DNA of 37,564 nucleotides. It comes from a virus. Location of the stretch: IMG/VR virus record IMGVR_UViG_3300028895_000085, positions 1 to 37,564 of that record; one strand, written 5' to 3'. The notes below the pieces were generated by a model. The model did not search any database and was not told the origin of the DNA. It was given only the letters and a program-made list of their open reading frames with translations. Shown one piece after another: positions 17,638 to 26,233 of this stretch; within the stretch, counting starts at the first letter, position 1; each line of letters starts with the position of its first letter. A program made the translations under genes and the position numbers.

Positions 17638-18801
17638 CTATTTCGTCGTAATCTGCCGTGAGCCGACAGTGTCCTTCTCGAAATGGAAGCCTACTGTCTT
17701 TATCTTAGCATCGCCGCCATACTCATCAGCAGATGCAGCTATGCGTTCCAGGGTGAAATGAACTTGGTCACCCATGCCAAAGTTTGTCCCTGTTATCGCA
17801 GCAAAGGTCGAGGTGTACAACTTGTACTGTGTGTCGATATCCGTTTCTATTGTTATCGTGGTGGCCGCATCCAAGGTCGCACCATTGGCCTGCACTACAT
17901 AGGTGAGTTGCCACTTGACCTTATCGGTACCGGTCGGTGCCGCATCGCCCTGCCAGTGAACATGGAAGGATAGATCAGAGCCCTCTTTATAGGAGTGCGG
18001 GATCTCTATAACACCGCTCACCTTCTCACCGACAGCGAAACCGTAAGTGTAGATACCAGTATCTGCACCATTTTCGTCCGTGAATGTCACTTCGTCAGGC
18101 AGGCTTGCAGCGGGGCCACCTAGTGCTAAGCCGCCGACGTTCGCATCATCCCATACAGTAGCGGCCCCGTTGAACTCCAGCGTACCGTCTGCCTCAAACT
18201 GCGAGTAGTCCGTAGTCCCGCCGTCCCCAAATGTCGAGGCACCGGCAGTAATCCCGGCAAATGTTGGGCTTGCCCCAGTGTGTATATCCTGGGGCGTCGA
18301 CAACGTGATAGTGCCAGCACCGTTGGCCACGTTGACCTGGTTCACCGTGCCTGTAATCGTGGCCAGCACCGGGTCAGCACCTGCACTCCCGATCGGGATC
18401 TGTCCGTTCGACGCAACACCAAGCGGCGTTACCGGGCCCGTACCAGAACCCAGCAGGATACCATGGTCGGTCAGCGTAGCTACGCCAGTACCGCCCTTGG
18501 CCACGATCAGCGGATTGACGATACCGATCGTGACACCACCAGCGGCATCGTCGGCAACGTCGATCTCGTCAGCAGTGCCACTGACGTAGTCGATCAGGTT
18601 CTCACTGACTAGTGTCTTGTCAGAATCAGCCCCTACAAGACGGTCGACTGTGAGGTCATCGATCGTCAGCGACCCAAAGCCAGGGTCCGCGTTCGGCCCG
18701 AGGGCGTCACGGATGCGAGCGATCGCTTTCGCGGTGTCACTCGCAAACCGCTCGTACGGATCGTACGGCGACGGAACATTGATGGCGTTGTTTAGGCTCA
18801 T
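17638..18801 (-). CDS. tail fibre / appendage-like virion protein
   Basis: A 387-residue Gly/Thr/Ala-rich beta protein. The N-terminus has a helix (ERFASDTAKAIARIRDAL) that could attach to the virion. The middle contains fibre-type short repeats (DHGILLGSGTG, SNGQIPIGSAGADPV, GTVNQVNVANGAGT, DIHTGASPTFAGIT) common in environmental phage fibres. The C-terminal domain (about 245-375) looks like a beta-sandwich (FHVHWQGDA..., KLYTSTFAAI). The ATG overlaps the previous stop (ATGA). Its likely role is host-surface binding or a capsid/tail appendage. Confidence 0.7.
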   Translation of the reverse strand: MSLNNAINVPSPYDPYERFASDTAKAIARIRDALGPNADPGFGSLTIDDLTVDRLVGADSDKTLVSENLIDYVSGTADEIDVADDAAGGVTIGIVNPLIVAKGGTGVATLTDHGILLGSGTGPVTPLGVASNGQIPIGSAGADPVLATITGTVNQVNVANGAGTITLSTPQDIHTGASPTFAGITAGASTFGDGGTTDYSQFEADGTLEFNGAATVWDDANVGGLALGGPAASLPDEVTFTDENGADTGIYTYGFAVGEKVSGVIEIPHSYKEGSDLSFHVHWQGDAAPTGTDKVKWQLTYVVQANGATLDAATTITIETDIDTQYKLYTSTFAAITGTNFGMGDQVHFTLERIAASADEYGGDAKIKTVGFHFEKDTVGSRQITTK

Positions 18802-19538
18802 ACTATCCTCGGGGCCCCAAGTATCGGTACTGGACTAGTGTTCATCTGCTGCGACGGTGCGTTCAGATCAGCGATATACCGCTGCAGTGACTGGTTGGCC
18901 AGGTTGGAGTGGAACTGCATGGCCTGGCCAGCCTCTGCCACAGCAGCACCACGATCGGCGGCATACCGAGAAGCAGCAGCACTGACATCGGTGCCGTAAC
19001 GAGCCGTCTCCGCACCGACCTGCGTGCCGTACACATTGGAAGCGACCTGCCCTAGATTCTGCAGCACACCGGCCTTGGCCTGGGCGACACCCACGTTTGT
19101 GCCAGGGCGTACTGCCTGCTCATAGGCAAGCTCAGCGGCTGGCATGTTAAGCACGTTGGCCATGCCGGACTGCACGTGCTGCATGGCGATGTTACTCATG
19201 GTCCGCCGCTTGCCGGTCTGGTACATCTTCTCTACGTCACTGTCTACACCAGACAGTGCCGCAAGGGCACGCTCAAACGGCTGTGCCACGGACTGTGGTG
19301 TACCGGAGCCAGCAGGGGCTGAGGTAGTTGCCGCTGGAGCGGCACTCTTCTTCTTCGCAGCCTTTTCCCGCTCGTAAGCGACCTTCATTTGATCGCGTAG
19401 TGTCTGGGCCATCGGTGTCTCTTTACCAAAGGCCGACAGCCCACCGGCACGGGCCATGTCACGCCACACCTTCTGCAGTTCCATGTAGGACATGTCCTTG
19501 TAGTTGGACGGCAGGCTTACAGTTCTCGTGAACGCCAT
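18798..19538 (-). CDS. putative internal virion/ejection protein, Ala-rich
   Basis: A 246-residue helical protein with an Ala/Lys/Pro linker (about 60-85) and Ala-rich helices around residues 155-225. It lies between the nozzle-like protein and the fibre-like gene in a late-operon position where P22-like phages encode gp14/gp7. Start/stop overlaps join it to both neighbours (TAATG and ATGA). No enzymatic motif. Assignment rests on context. Confidence 0.45.
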   Translation of the reverse strand: MAFTRTVSLPSNYKDMSYMELQKVWRDMARAGGLSAFGKETPMAQTLRDQMKVAYEREKAAKKKSAAPAATTSAPAGSGTPQSVAQPFERALAALSGVDSDVEKMYQTGKRRTMSNIAMQHVQSGMANVLNMPAAELAYEQAVRPGTNVGVAQAKAGVLQNLGQVASNVYGTQVGAETARYGTDVSAAASRYAADRGAAVAEAGQAMQFHSNLANQSLQRYIADLNAPSQQMNTSPVPILGAPRIV

Positions 19539-21073
19539 TATCTTAGTCTCCTACCTGGTGCTCCCTGGTTGAGGAGCAGTTTCTCGAAACCCCAGGTTTC
19601 GCCCAGGGTGCTGTTCCCAATTCGTATCCCGGCATAGGCCCCACGGACGCCACGCCTGCGTTTGCCGCCACGCTTGCGGCCGGGACCCTTGAATGTCAGT
19701 GACAGTTTGTACCCGGTGCCAGCGATCAGTTCCTCGTACAGTTCCTCAGCAACTTCCTTCGCCCACACGTACATGTAGACGTCGTCGGAATCGGCCTCAG
19801 ACCCACCGAGCCCGCCACCAGACAGCACGACATCGAACGATGCCAACGAACCGTCACGCCCGTCTGCAGCCAGGGGCAGTGGACCGTAGTCCACATAGCT
19901 GTCGATAGCGATCCCGTCGTCATTAGACGTGGTGCTGTCGGCTACTCGCATGTACCCGTCCGCACACCCCTCGATCCGCCCCTTATAGTCCGGGTCGTTG
20001 GCGTTGTAGTTGAATTGGCTGTACACGGCATGATCTGTCGACCCATCCGTGTCATAGAAGAAGCCCTGCGATCGGAGGTCATACCAGTACACCTGGCTGG
20101 TCGAGGAGGCCAGCAGCGTGATGCAGATCTTGATCCCAATACGGACAGGATCATAGCCCATCGTGATGCGGTGCGTCGATGGATCAGCATCCACTGTGTT
20201 CACGATATCCGGCAAAGCCTCTTTGCTCACGGTCTCAACTACAAGGGCACCACGGTTCATGCGATGCAGCCCACCGCTGCCCCAGAACCACAGGTTGCCG
20301 TCACCGTCGAAGCACCAGCTTGTGCCGTCGAAGATACCGATCGTCTTGTCCACGGCAACCAGTCGACCACCGAACGCTGGGTTGTCGATCATAACGTGGA
20401 CCGAGTTCGCACACCCGAATGCGATCTGCCCATCACGCACCGGGATGATAGCCCGGACTACGTCACCAATCGCACCCGCAGGTCCGGTGCCAATCACAGT
20501 TGCACGATCAGCGGTGGTGCGGTAGATGTTCCAGTCCCATGGGTTGCCGGACGCTGACGTCGGTGCCTGGTGTGGGTAGTTCCTGTCGCCGGACAGGATC
20601 AGTCTGCCGCTGGACACGCCTACGAGATAAGCCTGATCGGGCAGCGAGCCGTACAGCGTCGAGTCCCCGCCGTAGACCGTCCAGTCGTACCAATGCGGCG
20701 GTGCCGTCTCGGCTGCGTTCGTGGTGAAGCTAATCGCGTTACCGTCGTCATCGGTACCTGTCACGGTCTCTGAGTTCTGGAACGTAGCCACGGTCGTGCG
20801 GTACCCGTAGATCGTACAGGCACCGGACAGGGTCGTGATGTAATCGACGATCATCTTCGCCGCACTGGTCCCACCGGTGAGGATGTTACCGCGATCGGGC
20901 GGATGCGAACCGAGTGCCGCAGTCGTGATCTTCACGTTCTGGAAGTCAGCAACCTTGAGGTTGGTGCCATTCGCAATGAACACCTTCCCGTACGCCTCGG
21001 CCATCTGCAACTGGTCAGCGGTATTGAGATCACCGACCGAAGCGGCCAATGCTACCATATCTCCTGCTGCCAT
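19538..21073 (-). CDS. beta-propeller / tail nozzle-like protein, main part
   Basis: A 511-residue beta-rich protein with blade-like repeats (AYGKVFIANGTNLKVAD, YLVGVSSGRLILSGD, QIAFGCANSVHVMI, GDGNLWFWGSGGLHRM, QVYWYDLRSQGFFYD). The pattern fits a propeller such as podovirus tail nozzles (P22 gp10, T7 gp12). It begins abruptly with a blade and lacks the N-terminal LKGLHRGG...RGGQR signature, which is encoded separately at 22831-23058. The N-terminal part thus appears detached, with three genes in between. A very basic GRKRGGKRRRG run lies near the C-terminus. Its TAATG overlap with the LamG gene couples translation. The specific homology is inferred from pattern. Confidence 0.58.
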   Translation of the reverse strand: MAAGDMVALAASVGDLNTADQLQMAEAYGKVFIANGTNLKVADFQNVKITTAALGSHPPDRGNILTGGTSAAKMIVDYITTLSGACTIYGYRTTVATFQNSETVTGTDDDGNAISFTTNAAETAPPHWYDWTVYGGDSTLYGSLPDQAYLVGVSSGRLILSGDRNYPHQAPTSASGNPWDWNIYRTTADRATVIGTGPAGAIGDVVRAIIPVRDGQIAFGCANSVHVMIDNPAFGGRLVAVDKTIGIFDGTSWCFDGDGNLWFWGSGGLHRMNRGALVVETVSKEALPDIVNTVDADPSTHRITMGYDPVRIGIKICITLLASSTSQVYWYDLRSQGFFYDTDGSTDHAVYSQFNYNANDPDYKGRIEGCADGYMRVADSTTSNDDGIAIDSYVDYGPLPLAADGRDGSLASFDVVLSGGGLGGSEADSDDVYMYVWAKEVAEELYEELIAGTGYKLSLTFKGPGRKRGGKRRRGVRGAYAGIRIGNSTLGETWGFEKLLLNQGAPGRRLR

Positions 21074-21861
21074 TATACGTCCTCGTAGAAAAGTCTGTTG
21101 TTGCCAACTGCGACCAGGAGTCGCTTTGTCTTGCCGGTGTCGTAGCTACCGCTGATGATCTCGGCCAACTCTGCACCTGCAGACAGGCCAGAGGTACAGG
21201 CTATCGTGGCCGACGCATTAAGAAAGTCACCACCAGCCAATGGATGGTCGTTCGAGTCGAACGTCGGACTGTTGTACGCTGTTAGGTTGTTGGAACCCTG
21301 GTCATCGTTCGCATCTTCAAGTAGCGGCCAGTAGTATACAAGGTTCGCTGCGGCAACATCCGCTGGGGAGTTTACACCATCTGCCAGGGACGCAGCGTTC
21401 GCATCAGACAAGGCAATGTTGTACACCGCACACTCGGCCAGTCGGCCAGCAAAGTGCGACGTCGGCGAAGCGGCAGCACGAGCACCTAGCAGAAAGTTCG
21501 CACAGCCGGTTAGAGCCTTGGCTGTTGCGTTGGTACCTTTGTTCCCACCGTCCACGTAGATCCTGCGGTCATTCTGTGCGGCATATACGGCTACGAAATG
21601 ATGCCAAGCCCCGGCAGCGTACCCAGCGGTTGTGGTTGCTACTGCCCAGGATGACACATAAGTCATCGCACGCACAGACGCACCACCTAACCCCTGTATC
21701 AAGTGGGCGTTGGCCGTAGAACCGAACTTGTCAAGGCTGGCGAGGGCCGGGTTGTGCGTCAGATTGTCGGCCTTGAACCAACCTACGACGGAGAATGGGT
21801 ATGTGTCGTATACTGTGGTCGTAGCCAAATATTGAGTTGATCCGTTGAGTACAACACTCAT
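21073..21861 (-). CDS. LamG/ConA-like adhesin with propeller-type C-terminal strand
   Basis: A 262-residue protein whose first 165 residues are a LamG/concanavalin-like jelly roll: FSVVGWFKAD, AGAWHHFVAVY, RRIYVDGGNKG, FAGRLAECAVYNIALSDA. Such domains bind glycans or proteins. After a linker the protein ends KTKRLLVAVGNNRLFYEDV, which strongly resembles the end of the 187-residue protein two genes upstream and reads like one blade of the nozzle protein that follows. It is probably a receptor-binding or decoration protein docked to the tail. Confidence 0.75.
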   Translation of the reverse strand: MSVVLNGSTQYLATTTVYDTYPFSVVGWFKADNLTHNPALASLDKFGSTANAHLIQGLGGASVRAMTYVSSWAVATTTAGYAAGAWHHFVAVYAAQNDRRIYVDGGNKGTNATAKALTGCANFLLGARAAASPTSHFAGRLAECAVYNIALSDANAASLADGVNSPADVAAANLVYYWPLLEDANDDQGSNNLTAYNSPTFDSNDHPLAGGDFLNASATIACTSGLSAGAELAEIISGSYDTGKTKRLLVAVGNNRLFYEDV

Positions 21862-21872
21862 GCGTCACCTCG

Positions 21873-22268
21873 TTAGGATAGCGTCAGTGTCAACTGGCTT
21901 GCCTGGAATCGCAGCGTCTTACCTGATGTCACAGCAAGGCTGGAATCCAAAGCCCCATGAGCCAGCATGTTTCCACCCGACGCCGCATCATACAGTGCGA
22001 CATGAGTGATCGTGCCCCAATCACCAGTAGCCTCGGCGAACGCCAGCACAGCCGAATTGCTTATGGACCCAGCCGCTGCTGCTGCCCAGTCACTACCGGC
22101 CGTCAGAAGCCGGACGTAGGAACCGCCGGATGGCTCAGCCAAACCGCTGGCGTCATCAGTGGGATCAGCGGTAGACAGTGCCAGGTACACGGTCGGCGTG
22201 GCGAACGCTGTTTTACCAACGATAAGCTCAAGTACCTTGTTCTCTGCGTAATCTGCAAGGCTACCCAT
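21873..22268 (-). CDS. small beta virion protein of a common phage family
   Basis: A 131-residue protein of the type starting GSLADYAENKVLELIVGK and continuing VYLALSTADPTDDASG..., often annotated as a tail fibre or structural protein in environmental phages. It is mostly beta with a jelly-roll feel (WGTITHVALYDAASGGNMLAHG). Its start overlaps the stop of the 187-residue gene (TGATG). It lies inside the adhesin cassette interrupting the nozzle gene. The precise role is unknown. Confidence 0.62.
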   Translation of the reverse strand: MGSLADYAENKVLELIVGKTAFATPTVYLALSTADPTDDASGLAEPSGGSYVRLLTAGSDWAAAAAGSISNSAVLAFAEATGDWGTITHVALYDAASGGNMLAHGALDSSLAVTSGKTLRFQASQLTLTLS

Positions 22269-22831
22269 CAGGCTATGCTTTCATAATAAAAGGTTGACTC
22301 TGCTGCGGCCACCAAACGCTTCTTGGTTGCCTTACCCTCGGGCGGTGAGAACGTATACGTATCACCATACAGTTTCAATGTCTTTAGGTACGTATCCGTA
22401 GACCAAGTAGAACCGCCGTTATAGCTGGTTAGGCCATACCAAGTGACGATCTTCTCGTAGATCTGATAGTCGTTTGTGGCGTCACCACCATCCGTCTCAA
22501 ACACCACTGCGTACTCAGTACCGTTTGTCAACTGGACACCATTGGTAAACGTCTTACCCAGTATCCAAGCAAAACTAGTGGAAAACTCACTAGCATTTAT
22601 CAGGCACGTATCGATAGGTGAGCCAGTTGGATGGTGCGACCCGTCCACATTGTAAATAGCGACACGGAACGGCTCGGGCGGTGAGCCATCCTTATAGCCG
22701 TACACATCTACTTTTGTGAGGCTGCAGTCCTGTGCAGGCGTGAACGTCATGCCGTACCAGTAGGTTGGGCGAATAATGTTAAGCCGACCGCCAGTCGTAT
22801 CAGGTCGGTTTATCAACAGTATCTCAGCCAT
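22268..22831 (-). CDS. beta-sandwich adhesin-like protein with propeller-type C-terminal strand
   Basis: A 187-residue protein with the pattern of phage and environmental 'choice-of-anchor R'-type beta-sandwich domains: CSLTKVDVYGYKDG, FRVAIYNVDG, LTNGTEYAVVFET, YNGGSTW. It ends KATKKRLVAAAESTFYYESIA, matching the C-terminal peptide of the LamG protein at 21073. The ATG at 22831 overlaps the stop of the 75-residue gene (TAATG); the longer frame upstream would overlap that gene. Likely a receptor-binding or decoration subunit. Confidence 0.65.
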   Translation of the reverse strand: MAEILLINRPDTTGGRLNIIRPTYWYGMTFTPAQDCSLTKVDVYGYKDGSPPEPFRVAIYNVDGSHHPTGSPIDTCLINASEFSTSFAWILGKTFTNGVQLTNGTEYAVVFETDGGDATNDYQIYEKIVTWYGLTSYNGGSTWSTDTYLKTLKLYGDTYTFSPPEGKATKKRLVAAAESTFYYESIA

Positions 22832-23058
22832 TATGACGGACTCTCCACTGAACTGACAGAGCAGATGGCGACGACAGGTTGTGCCGCACCACCAATCTGA
22901 TCGCCAGCACCCCACTTCGACTTGCCGTCACGCTGCCCACCGCGAAGGCGACCGCCATAGTACGGCCGCACGTTCTGCAGGTTCGGGCTCGTCTGTTCCG
23001 GCTGAGCCCCGTGGGGCCCGCCACGATGCAGTCCTTTGAACGGGAATCTCAGGATCAT
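22831..23058 (-). CDS. N-terminal fragment of nozzle-like protein (75 aa)
   Basis: Short protein with the signature FPFKGLHRGGPH..., TSPNLQNVRPYYGGR, LRGGQRDGKSKWGAG. From memory of phage sequences this looks like the N-terminus of full-length nozzle/propeller virion proteins, where more blades normally follow. Here the frame ends after QPVVAICSVSSVESPS. Its start overlaps the adaptor gene stop (ATGA) and its stop overlaps the next ATG (TAATG), so it looks like a maintained small gene rather than a sequencing break. Confidence 0.6.
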   Translation of the reverse strand: MILRFPFKGLHRGGPHGAQPEQTSPNLQNVRPYYGGRLRGGQRDGKSKWGAGDQIGGAAQPVVAICSVSSVESPS

Positions 23059-24317
23059 TGCTCATACTCCACGATCGGTCGCTGGACGTAGTTCACTCTC
23101 GGGCCGCTGCCGGATCGCATGATCCCGAGCTTACGCGGCACGCTACGCTGGTCGGTCTGGTATGCAGCCGTAAGGTCCTCAGTGATGTACTGATTCCAGT
23201 AGCCACGATCTACGTCGGTGAACTCTTTCTCCACGTGGCCACGCACAGCAGACAGGATCGCGTTGTCGAACTGCAGCCCTGCCGGATGGAACTGGTCGAG
23301 TTCCACATAGTACGCAGAGTTCGCAGCCGGGTCGGTGCCACCAGCACCACCAGAGATGTCAAGCCAATCGGCGACGGTGAATGCACCGGTCGACCCAACA
23401 TAGTCTGTGACGACGGCATAACTACCCTTGCCTGTGTCACTGATGACCTTGATGGTGTAGGCGTTGAAGTAGTCGTCAGGATACAGCCCGGCCAGCGACG
23501 AGTCCGTCAGTGACGTAGCATCGGCAGCCGAAGCGGTACCGGCAATGATGTCCATCTTATCGAACGACGCCTTGTACGGGAACACGATCGTGTTGGCCTC
23601 AGTGGGCTCGGGATCGATGATGAACTCCCACCGGCGTTGCGTGGCACTCGGCTTGATCGCAGCAACAAACGGTGCGTCGTTCTGGTACACGTCGACTTCC
23701 CGCAGCCTACGAATGTTCTCTTCACTCGTCCACTCGATACCCACAGCATTCTGCTCGGCGGCGAATGTGATGCCACCAGTGTACTGTCCCTGGAAGTCCT
23801 GGGTCAGGAGGTACCGGGCAGGGTCAGATTCGATGACCTGCGTGGATCGGCAAATACGGTACTGGCTCGTGGTGTCGGGCGTAGATCCACCGGACAATGC
23901 AGAGAAGGTAAACGTCCCGCTCGCTCCGGTGAAGTCGGTGACAGTAGCGTATTCATCCACACCCGTCCCCGCAGTGATTGTGAGCACGTACCCATTGAAG
24001 TAGTCATCGGCGTAGGTCCCCGCAATGCTGCTGTTCACCAGTGTGGTTGCTGTACCGGATGTGGCTGTCCCTGTGAAGCTCGGGACAAGGTTGATCTCCA
24101 TCTCACGATTACGCCAACGCCAGCCCTGGGAAGGCCCGTGGGCGATGAAGTGACGAATGGCGTTATTCACAACGCGGAGGCACCGATCGAGGTCTTCGGT
24201 GTCCACGGGGATAGTCGCTGTTTGGTCGCCGGATGCACCGTAGTAAGCGATCTCGGCAGCCAGTGCGGCCTCAAGAACGAGGTCGTATACTGATAGTGCA
24301 CTCGTAGGCTCAGCCAT
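23055..24317 (-). CDS. tail adaptor (P22 gp4-like) with two inserted beta repeats
   Basis: A 420-residue candidate head-to-tail adaptor. The helical N-terminus (YDLVLEAALAAEIAYYG..., LDRCLRVVNNAIRHFI) and C-terminus (LQFDNAILSAVRGHVEKEF) fit P22 gp4-type adaptors, which bind the portal. Two related beta segments are inserted: residues about 83-156 and 259-338, sharing DDYFN-x-Y, YA-x-VTD, and G-x-FT followed by a GG...PD/DP loop. Gene order after capsid genes and before the nozzle parts supports the call. A terminator-like hairpin precedes the gene. Confidence 0.68.
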   Translation of the reverse strand: MAEPTSALSVYDLVLEAALAAEIAYYGASGDQTATIPVDTEDLDRCLRVVNNAIRHFIAHGPSQGWRWRNREMEINLVPSFTGTATSGTATTLVNSSIAGTYADDYFNGYVLTITAGTGVDEYATVTDFTGASGTFTFSALSGGSTPDTTSQYRICRSTQVIESDPARYLLTQDFQGQYTGGITFAAEQNAVGIEWTSEENIRRLREVDVYQNDAPFVAAIKPSATQRRWEFIIDPEPTEANTIVFPYKASFDKMDIIAGTASAADATSLTDSSLAGLYPDDYFNAYTIKVISDTGKGSYAVVTDYVGSTGAFTVADWLDISGGAGGTDPAANSAYYVELDQFHPAGLQFDNAILSAVRGHVEKEFTDVDRGYWNQYITEDLTAAYQTDQRSVPRKLGIMRSGSGPRVNYVQRPIVEYEQ

Positions 24318-24332
24318 CTTTCAAGTTCCTTT

Positions 24333-24381
24333 ACAAGAAAAAGAAGCGGGACCGGGCAGGGGAACGAATCCCAGCCCCGCT
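24333..24381 (-). terminator. intrinsic terminator between head and tail genes
   Basis: On the minus strand, a stem AGCGGG/CCCGCT (bases 24376-24381 with 24345-24350) encloses further G/C-rich pairing (GGG with CCC) and is followed by TTCTTTTTCTTG. It lies in the 75-base gap between the second ConA-like gene and the tail adaptor, so it would reduce tail-gene transcripts relative to capsid transcripts. Confidence 0.62.
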
Positions 24382-24392
24382 GTTGCTACCTG

Positions 24393-25418
24393 TTACGAGC
24401 GAGCACCCTCTTGGAGGATACGCACCCAGTCAACAGACATCTCGGCATCCTTCGCCGCACCCTCCGTCTGTGCCACGTAGGTGAGGCACATGACGGCATT
24501 CGGGATGTTCGCGGTAACGGAACTTGTGTGAACGAGCACACCGTCCGCATACCACTTGATGCTGGTTAGGCCATCGATCACGAAACCCAACTTGATGTAG
24601 GTATCGTCAACAGTCGTGGCCTTGTCGGCATCGATGTCCTCGGCATCCGCACGAGCGGCACACACTGACATCTTGTCGGCGGTCGAGGCCCCGTGGTGGA
24701 ACCACAGTGCCTTATCGACGGTGTCCTCCAACGCACCTGCGGCGATAACCGCCGTCTGCACACCGGCAAGGCCGATGGCGAACTGACCAGTCAACGCACT
24801 GTTGTCGTTGAATTTCACGCGTGCCTCGAACCGGATAGTTCGACCGGCGGCAGGCTTGAACATGCAGTTGGTGAGTTGCACGTTCACACCGTCATCAGCA
24901 GAAGCGTCGACGTCACCCTGCGAATCGACCAACAGGACGCCACCGTCCTCATCGACCACCGGCGAGATGCCGCCGGACGTTACCTGCGTAATGACATAGC
25001 CATCGGCAGTGGTGACGTCTATCTCACCGAGGTAGTCGTTGAAGTAGTAGAACCCGGCGGTCGGGTCCAGCATCACTTCAAGCAGCTTGGAGTCATCCCA
25101 GATCAGCGGCGACGGGCCAGCACCGGCCGCAGTGCCAGACTGATTGGCACCCTCCAACGCGGCAACCGCGTTATCCGGCGTCAGCACCTTGTTGAAGTCT
25201 GCACTTGCCGAAGTACCCTCGTTGATGTACCGTGCCCCGCTGTCCGTGTCGATGAACTCACAACCGGGGGCGTACCCAGTAGCCGCGTCGGACGGAACCA
25301 TGGTGCCGTATACCAGAGTTTTCCCGTCCTCAGTGACATGCTGAGATTTCGGAGTAGCAATCCCAGCGGGTGCCGGGATGCTCTCCATATCCTCAAGTTC
25401 CTTGTACATGTAACCCAT
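24393..25418 (-). CDS. ConA-like capsid decoration protein, larger paralog
   Basis: A 341-residue protein with an N-terminal extension (about 1-110) and a jelly-roll domain: AGFYYFNDYLGEID, GRTIRFEARVKFND, YIKLGFVIDGLTSIKWYADGVLVHT, MSVDWVRILQEGARS. These blocks match the neighbouring 265-residue protein in order and spacing, so the two are paralogs. Position just after the major capsid gene suggests head decoration. Start follows a strong GGAGGTGA. A decoration or glycan-binding role is inferred. Confidence 0.68.
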   Translation of the reverse strand: MGYMYKELEDMESIPAPAGIATPKSQHVTEDGKTLVYGTMVPSDAATGYAPGCEFIDTDSGARYINEGTSASADFNKVLTPDNAVAALEGANQSGTAAGAGPSPLIWDDSKLLEVMLDPTAGFYYFNDYLGEIDVTTADGYVITQVTSGGISPVVDEDGGVLLVDSQGDVDASADDGVNVQLTNCMFKPAAGRTIRFEARVKFNDNSALTGQFAIGLAGVQTAVIAAGALEDTVDKALWFHHGASTADKMSVCAARADAEDIDADKATTVDDTYIKLGFVIDGLTSIKWYADGVLVHTSSVTANIPNAVMCLTYVAQTEGAAKDAEMSVDWVRILQEGARS

Positions 25419-25431
25419 GTGTCACCTCCTC

Positions 25432-26229
25432 TTAGCGACCGTTGGCGACCTTGTCGTAGGCGAACCGGGCCCAGTCCACGTACAGACCGAGTTGGGCAGC
25501 CTCACAGTCCTTGACGCCGATCGCGATGGTCATTTCCTTGTCCATCGTGTCGTTGTCCAGGTTGTCGATGTCGTACGTCGCAACCTGGGCACCATCGGCG
25601 TAGAAGTACAGGGTCTTCTTGCCGTCGAACTTGATGCCGAGCTTGACGTAGGCGGTACTCTTGGTCGACGCGTCCGCCAGCACAGTGGCCGGGAAGTTGG
25701 CACTGCCACCCTGGTTGATGACAGCGTCCCAGTCCTGAATGGTGGTCGCGTTCGAGATCGCCTGGAAACCGACGAAGTTCTCGTCGATGATCGACGCACC
25801 GTCGTCAGCGATCATTTCGGCAGTGGCACCGGCCGACTCGATCAGTCCGACGAAACAGGCGAAGTCATCTGCGGCACCAGCGGCACTCAGCTTCACGCTC
25901 GCCTCGAACCAGAACCGCTTACCACTGTTCATGGTGAGCAGGTACATGTCGTTCTTGGCGATCGTCGCCGAGTCGTTGTCGGCACCGGAGCCCTCCAGCA
26001 GGATCTGACCATCGGCCACGTCGGCGACGTTGTCGACGTCGGCGTTGGTACCAGTCAGGGCCCACAGGGGCACCGAGCTATCGGTGGCGACAGGGCTGGT
26101 GAAATCGTCGAAGACGTAACCCAGCAGTTCGGGGGCGATCAGGGCCTTCTCGACGGGGCAGTCACCCCAGACGTTCGGAGAAGGCTGGCCAGCGGCACCC
26201 TCGTCGTTGTACAGAACTCTCAGACTCAT
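25432..26229 (-). CDS. ConA-like capsid decoration protein, smaller paralog
   Basis: A 265-residue protein with the same jelly-roll blocks as its neighbour: LGYVFDDFTS, KRFWFEASVKLS, YVKLGIKFDGKKTLYFYADGAQVAT, LGLYVDWARFAYDK. It directly follows the major capsid gene. Its leader carries a small hairpin, an (AAC)5 run and a strong AGAGGAGA ribosome site, which suggests high expression as expected for a decoration or second head protein. Confidence 0.68.
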   Translation of the reverse strand: MSLRVLYNDEGAAGQPSPNVWGDCPVEKALIAPELLGYVFDDFTSPVATDSSVPLWALTGTNADVDNVADVADGQILLEGSGADNDSATIAKNDMYLLTMNSGKRFWFEASVKLSAAGAADDFACFVGLIESAGATAEMIADDGASIIDENFVGFQAISNATTIQDWDAVINQGGSANFPATVLADASTKSTAYVKLGIKFDGKKTLYFYADGAQVATYDIDNLDNDTMDKEMTIAIGVKDCEAAQLGLYVDWARFAYDKVANGR

Positions 26230-26233
26230 TGTA

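Noticed and set aside
24693-25514. A 273-codon plus frame over the larger ConA-like gene
   Set aside because: Antisense shadow; the minus frame shares clear blocks with its paralog and has a strong ribosome site.
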